DNA from: an uncultured Synergistia bacterium
GTDB lineage: Bacteria > Eremiobacterota > SpSt-956 > JAKJGF01
Direction of reading: 5' to 3'
Length of the DNA stretch: 8,198 nt
Assembly: GCA_937888925.1 (NCBI GenBank)
Contig: CALARM010000200.1
Coordinates: forward strand, 1 to 8,198
Shown: positions 6,876 through 8,198 of the stretch, in pieces
How the letters are laid out: every line of letters starts with the position of its first letter
Position numbering within the stretch: position 1 is the first letter of the stretch
The notes under the pieces: model-generated
Databases searched by the model: none
Seen by the model: only the letters and a program-made list of their open reading frames with translations
What the model was told of the DNA's origin: nothing
Made by a program: the position numbers and the translations under genes

Positions 6876-6959
6876 CTGGTAAAACTGATAGCCGGCAACT
6901 GATAACCGGTCACTGATAACCAATAACTGGTCACTGATAACTGGTAACTGGTAACTGAC
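6876..6959 (-). repeat. Degenerate heptamer array GTKAYCR ending at a start codon
   Basis: Eleven uninterrupted seven-base units fill 6883-6959. On the + strand they are variants of AACTGGT, AACTGAT, CACTGAT and AACCGGT; on the - strand they read as GTTACCA, GTTATCA or GTGACCA. A further offset copy lies just before, at 6874-6880. The last unit (AACTGAC) ends exactly at the ATG at 6960. The array is inverted relative to the GTGACCA array at 6797-6839, and the two could form a long imperfect hairpin in RNA. It leaves no room for a normal Shine-Dalgarno sequence before the gene. Confidence 0.85.
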
Positions 6960-7616
6960 ATGAAGTGTTCCCATTGCAGTAAAGAAATTCCTGAAAACCA
7001 TATAGATATCCGCACAATGATTGGAGTCTGCGAAACATGCTCTACCCTTTCTTATTGTACATATGAACTTCTTCCTGTGCCATCATATATAAAAGTAGAC
7101 AGAAAAGACGGAGAACTCTCTATTATTCGTCCTTTTAACATAGATGGCTTCCTTGTTTTCTTAACACTTTTTCTGGACATATGTCTTTCTTTTTCTTTTA
7201 TAATATGGGCAGTAAAATTAATAAAACATATTTTCAGCAACCCCTCTGTAATTATGCTGGCCATTTATCTGGGATTGTTTTTACTACTCCTCTTCGGTGC
7301 ATCAGTAGTAGCTTTTATGAATTACTACTCTCTCGCCTGTTTTGTAAATAAAACCTTTATAAAACTTAAAAACGGTGAATTTTTTCTTGAATGCCGGCCT
7401 TTACCGGGATATGGAAATACAAAAATTAAATTATCAGATATAGAAAAAATCTACTCTGCAGAAGAACTTTCAGATGGCACTCCTGTGGCCTATAAAATAA
7501 ACTGTATTTTAAAAAATAAGGATATTCTGAATATGGTTACAAATATAAAAAAACCTGAAGATGCTTTATTTATTCAGAGGCAGATAGAAGATTACATCAG
7601 GAGGATAAACCGGTGA
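6960..7616 (+). CDS. Zinc-ribbon membrane protein of unknown function
   Basis: I do not recognise a named family for this 218-residue protein. The N-terminus has two CxxC knuckles (Cys3/Cys6 and Cys24/Cys27), a probable structural zinc ribbon in the cytoplasm. Two hydrophobic segments at about 64-85 and 97-120 form a membrane hairpin. The C-terminal part, about 130-216, is soluble, begins with alternating hydrophobic strands (TFIKLKNGEFFLECRPLPG) and ends in a charged helix (EDALFIQRQIEDYIRRI); this could be a PH-like beta domain, but that is inference. The start at 6960 is supported because the first Cys knuckle begins at residue 3 and an in-frame TAA lies at 6945. No Shine-Dalgarno sequence precedes it; the upstream 77 bases are heptamer repeat. 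The stop overlaps the next gene's GTG by four bases, so the two are coupled. No catalytic motif is visible, so it may be a membrane anchor or sensor for its partner. Confidence 0.75.
   Translation: MKCSHCSKEIPENHIDIRTMIGVCETCSTLSYCTYELLPVPSYIKVDRKDGELSIIRPFNIDGFLVFLTLFLDICLSFSFIIWAVKLIKHIFSNPSVIMLAIYLGLFLLLLFGASVVAFMNYYSLACFVNKTFIKLKNGEFFLECRPLPGYGNTKIKLSDIEKIYSAEELSDGTPVAYKINCILKNKDILNMVTNIKKPEDALFIQRQIEDYIRRINR
7599..7604 (+). promoter_or_regulatory. Strong ribosome binding site AGGAGG
   Basis: A full consensus AGGAGG lies eight bases before the GTG at 7613, inside the end of the preceding gene. It supports a GTG start and shows that the downstream protein is made efficiently, in contrast to the SD-less gene before it. 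Confidence 0.8.
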
Positions 7617-7966
7617 ATACAGTAACACTTTACCGGCCTGCAGGCCCAAAAGAGATGGAACTCCTTGAAAAAAATAATTTCAAAAGATGGCCTCCGAGGC
7701 TTCCCGAACAACCAATATTTTATCCTGTTACAAATGAAGAATATGCAAGGGAGATTGCACAGAACTGGAATGTAAAAGAATCAGGAACGGGGTATGTAAC
7801 AAAATTTCATGTAAAGAAAGAATTTATGGACCGGTATCCCGTGAAAAAAGTCGGAGGAAAAACACATACTGAATGGTGGATACCTGCCGGGGATTTAGAA
7901 TTATTGAATGACAATATTGTCGGGTTGATTGAAATTATCGGAGAATATCATCAGGAGACACTATGA
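7613..7966 (+). CDS. Small conserved protein, possible ADP-ribosyltransferase-like fold
   Basis: This 117-residue soluble protein starts at GTG within a GTGA overlap and has no signal peptide or membrane segment. It looks like a small, widespread, uncharacterised family that I recall being labelled 'ADP-ribosylation/crystallin J1' in some genomes. That label is from memory and is not proof of function. Shared features are VTLYRPAGPKE at the N-terminus (Arg8), PPRLPEQPIFYPVTNEEYA (27-45), GYVTKFHV (60-67), and EWWIPAGDLELLN then IVGLIEI (87-108). The order of an N-terminal strand with Arg, a middle Thr/Ser strand (YVTKF) and a later Glu before a strand (Glu87) recalls the R-S-E layout of ADP-ribosyltransferase folds, so it may bind or transfer ADP-ribose. 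This is inference without a structure. Coupling to the zinc-ribbon membrane gene suggests a joint role. Confidence 0.72.
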   Translation: MNTVTLYRPAGPKEMELLEKNNFKRWPPRLPEQPIFYPVTNEEYAREIAQNWNVKESGTGYVTKFHVKKEFMDRYPVKKVGGKTHTEWWIPAGDLELLNDNIVGLIEIIGEYHQETL

Positions 7967-8151
7967 CCGGATGGTCACAGCAAAGCATGAGAAAGTTCCT
8001 CTCTGTCCGCACTTCACGATTTTCATATAAATTTCTTGAAATATTATGCATTTTCAGCATTTCTGATATTATTCATAGTTACTGCAAGTTCTCTATAATG
8101 TATGGCTGTTACATCCTGCGGAGCAATATGAAGCACTTTATCGTAACATGA
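7963..8151 (+). other. Coupled start leading into a doubtful 62-codon frame
   Basis: An ATG overlaps the stop of the preceding gene as ATGA and has AGGAG five bases upstream (7953-7957), which is a good initiation context. The frame it opens gives 62 residues with no recognisable domain, and everything after 8044 is antisense to the convincing TPR gene. It may be a spurious frame, a short coupled peptide, or the remnant of a third operon member that was lost. I see no homology that would support a functional protein. Confidence 0.2.
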
Positions 8152-8198
8152 CAGTGCTTCTTTAAATTTTCCCAGATTGTAAAGAGCAAAACCTTTAT
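8044..8198 (-). CDS. TPR-repeat protein, C-terminal end only
   Basis: On the - strand an open frame enters from beyond base 8198 (first whole codon at 8196-8194) and runs 50 codons to TAA at 8046-8044. The visible residues begin KGFALYNLGKFKEALSCYD, which fits the tetratricopeptide repeat pattern (small residue, LG, aromatic/basic, EAL, YDK) and continues VLHIAPQD at the repeat boundary. After the repeat a short helix ends in NNIRNAENA. TPRs are protein-interaction scaffolds; the partner and the full length lie outside the window. The gene is convergent with the + strand genes and its stop is 77 bases past the end of the preceding one. The repeat match makes this a real coding end despite its shortness. 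Confidence 0.8.
   Translation of the reverse strand, partial: KGFALYNLGKFKEALSCYDKVLHIAPQDVTAIHYRELAVTMNNIRNAENA

Noticed and set aside
6797..6959. CRISPR array
   Set aside because: Units are seven bases with no unique spacers and no cas genes, so these are simple tandem heptamers.

Overview
The window is AT-rich bacterial DNA, roughly 35-40% GC by eye, with heavy use of ATA for Ile and AGA for Arg. It looks like a free-living environmental bacterium that carries many two-component proteins. A signal peptide on one enzyme shows an exported compartment. I cannot name the phylum from the sequence. The closest match I recall for the exported enzyme is the Thermotoga maritima maltosyltransferase, but that is a family match and not a taxonomic call.

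Layout. (1) Positions 1-4223 form a + strand signalling operon: the 3' part of a PocR-GAF histidine kinase (5' end outside the window), a single-domain Rcp1-type response regulator overlapping it by ATGA, and a REC-PAS-histidine kinase-REC hybrid 22 bases further on. (2) Positions 4224-4441 are intergenic. They hold a GTGACGC heptamer array, a GGGCGAAC/GTTCGCCC hairpin, a GTGAARA heptamer array on the other strand, and the leader of the next gene. (3) Positions 4442-6796 encode an exported GH13-like protein related to maltosyltransferase, with several family active-site positions altered. (4) Positions 6797-6959 are a spacer made almost wholly of two opposed heptamer arrays, running from the stop codon of one gene to the ATG of the next. 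(5) Positions 6960-7966 hold two coupled small genes: a zinc-ribbon membrane protein of unknown function and a 117-residue protein that may have an ADP-ribosyltransferase-like fold. (6) Positions 8044-8198 carry, on the - strand, the C-terminal end of a TPR protein that continues past the window.

How the parts work together. The three signalling genes have all the residues needed for a cytoplasmic phosphorelay: two kinase H-boxes and three receiver Asp sites. No DNA-binding output domain is visible. The exported GH13-like protein has its own leader and ribosome binding site and is probably a separate unit. The last two + strand genes are translationally coupled (GTGA overlap with a strong AGGAGG), which suggests a joint function. 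The most unusual structural feature is the set of four 7-bp tandem arrays. All are variants of one GTKAnnn heptamer, arranged as a + strand array followed by a - strand array in both long spacers.
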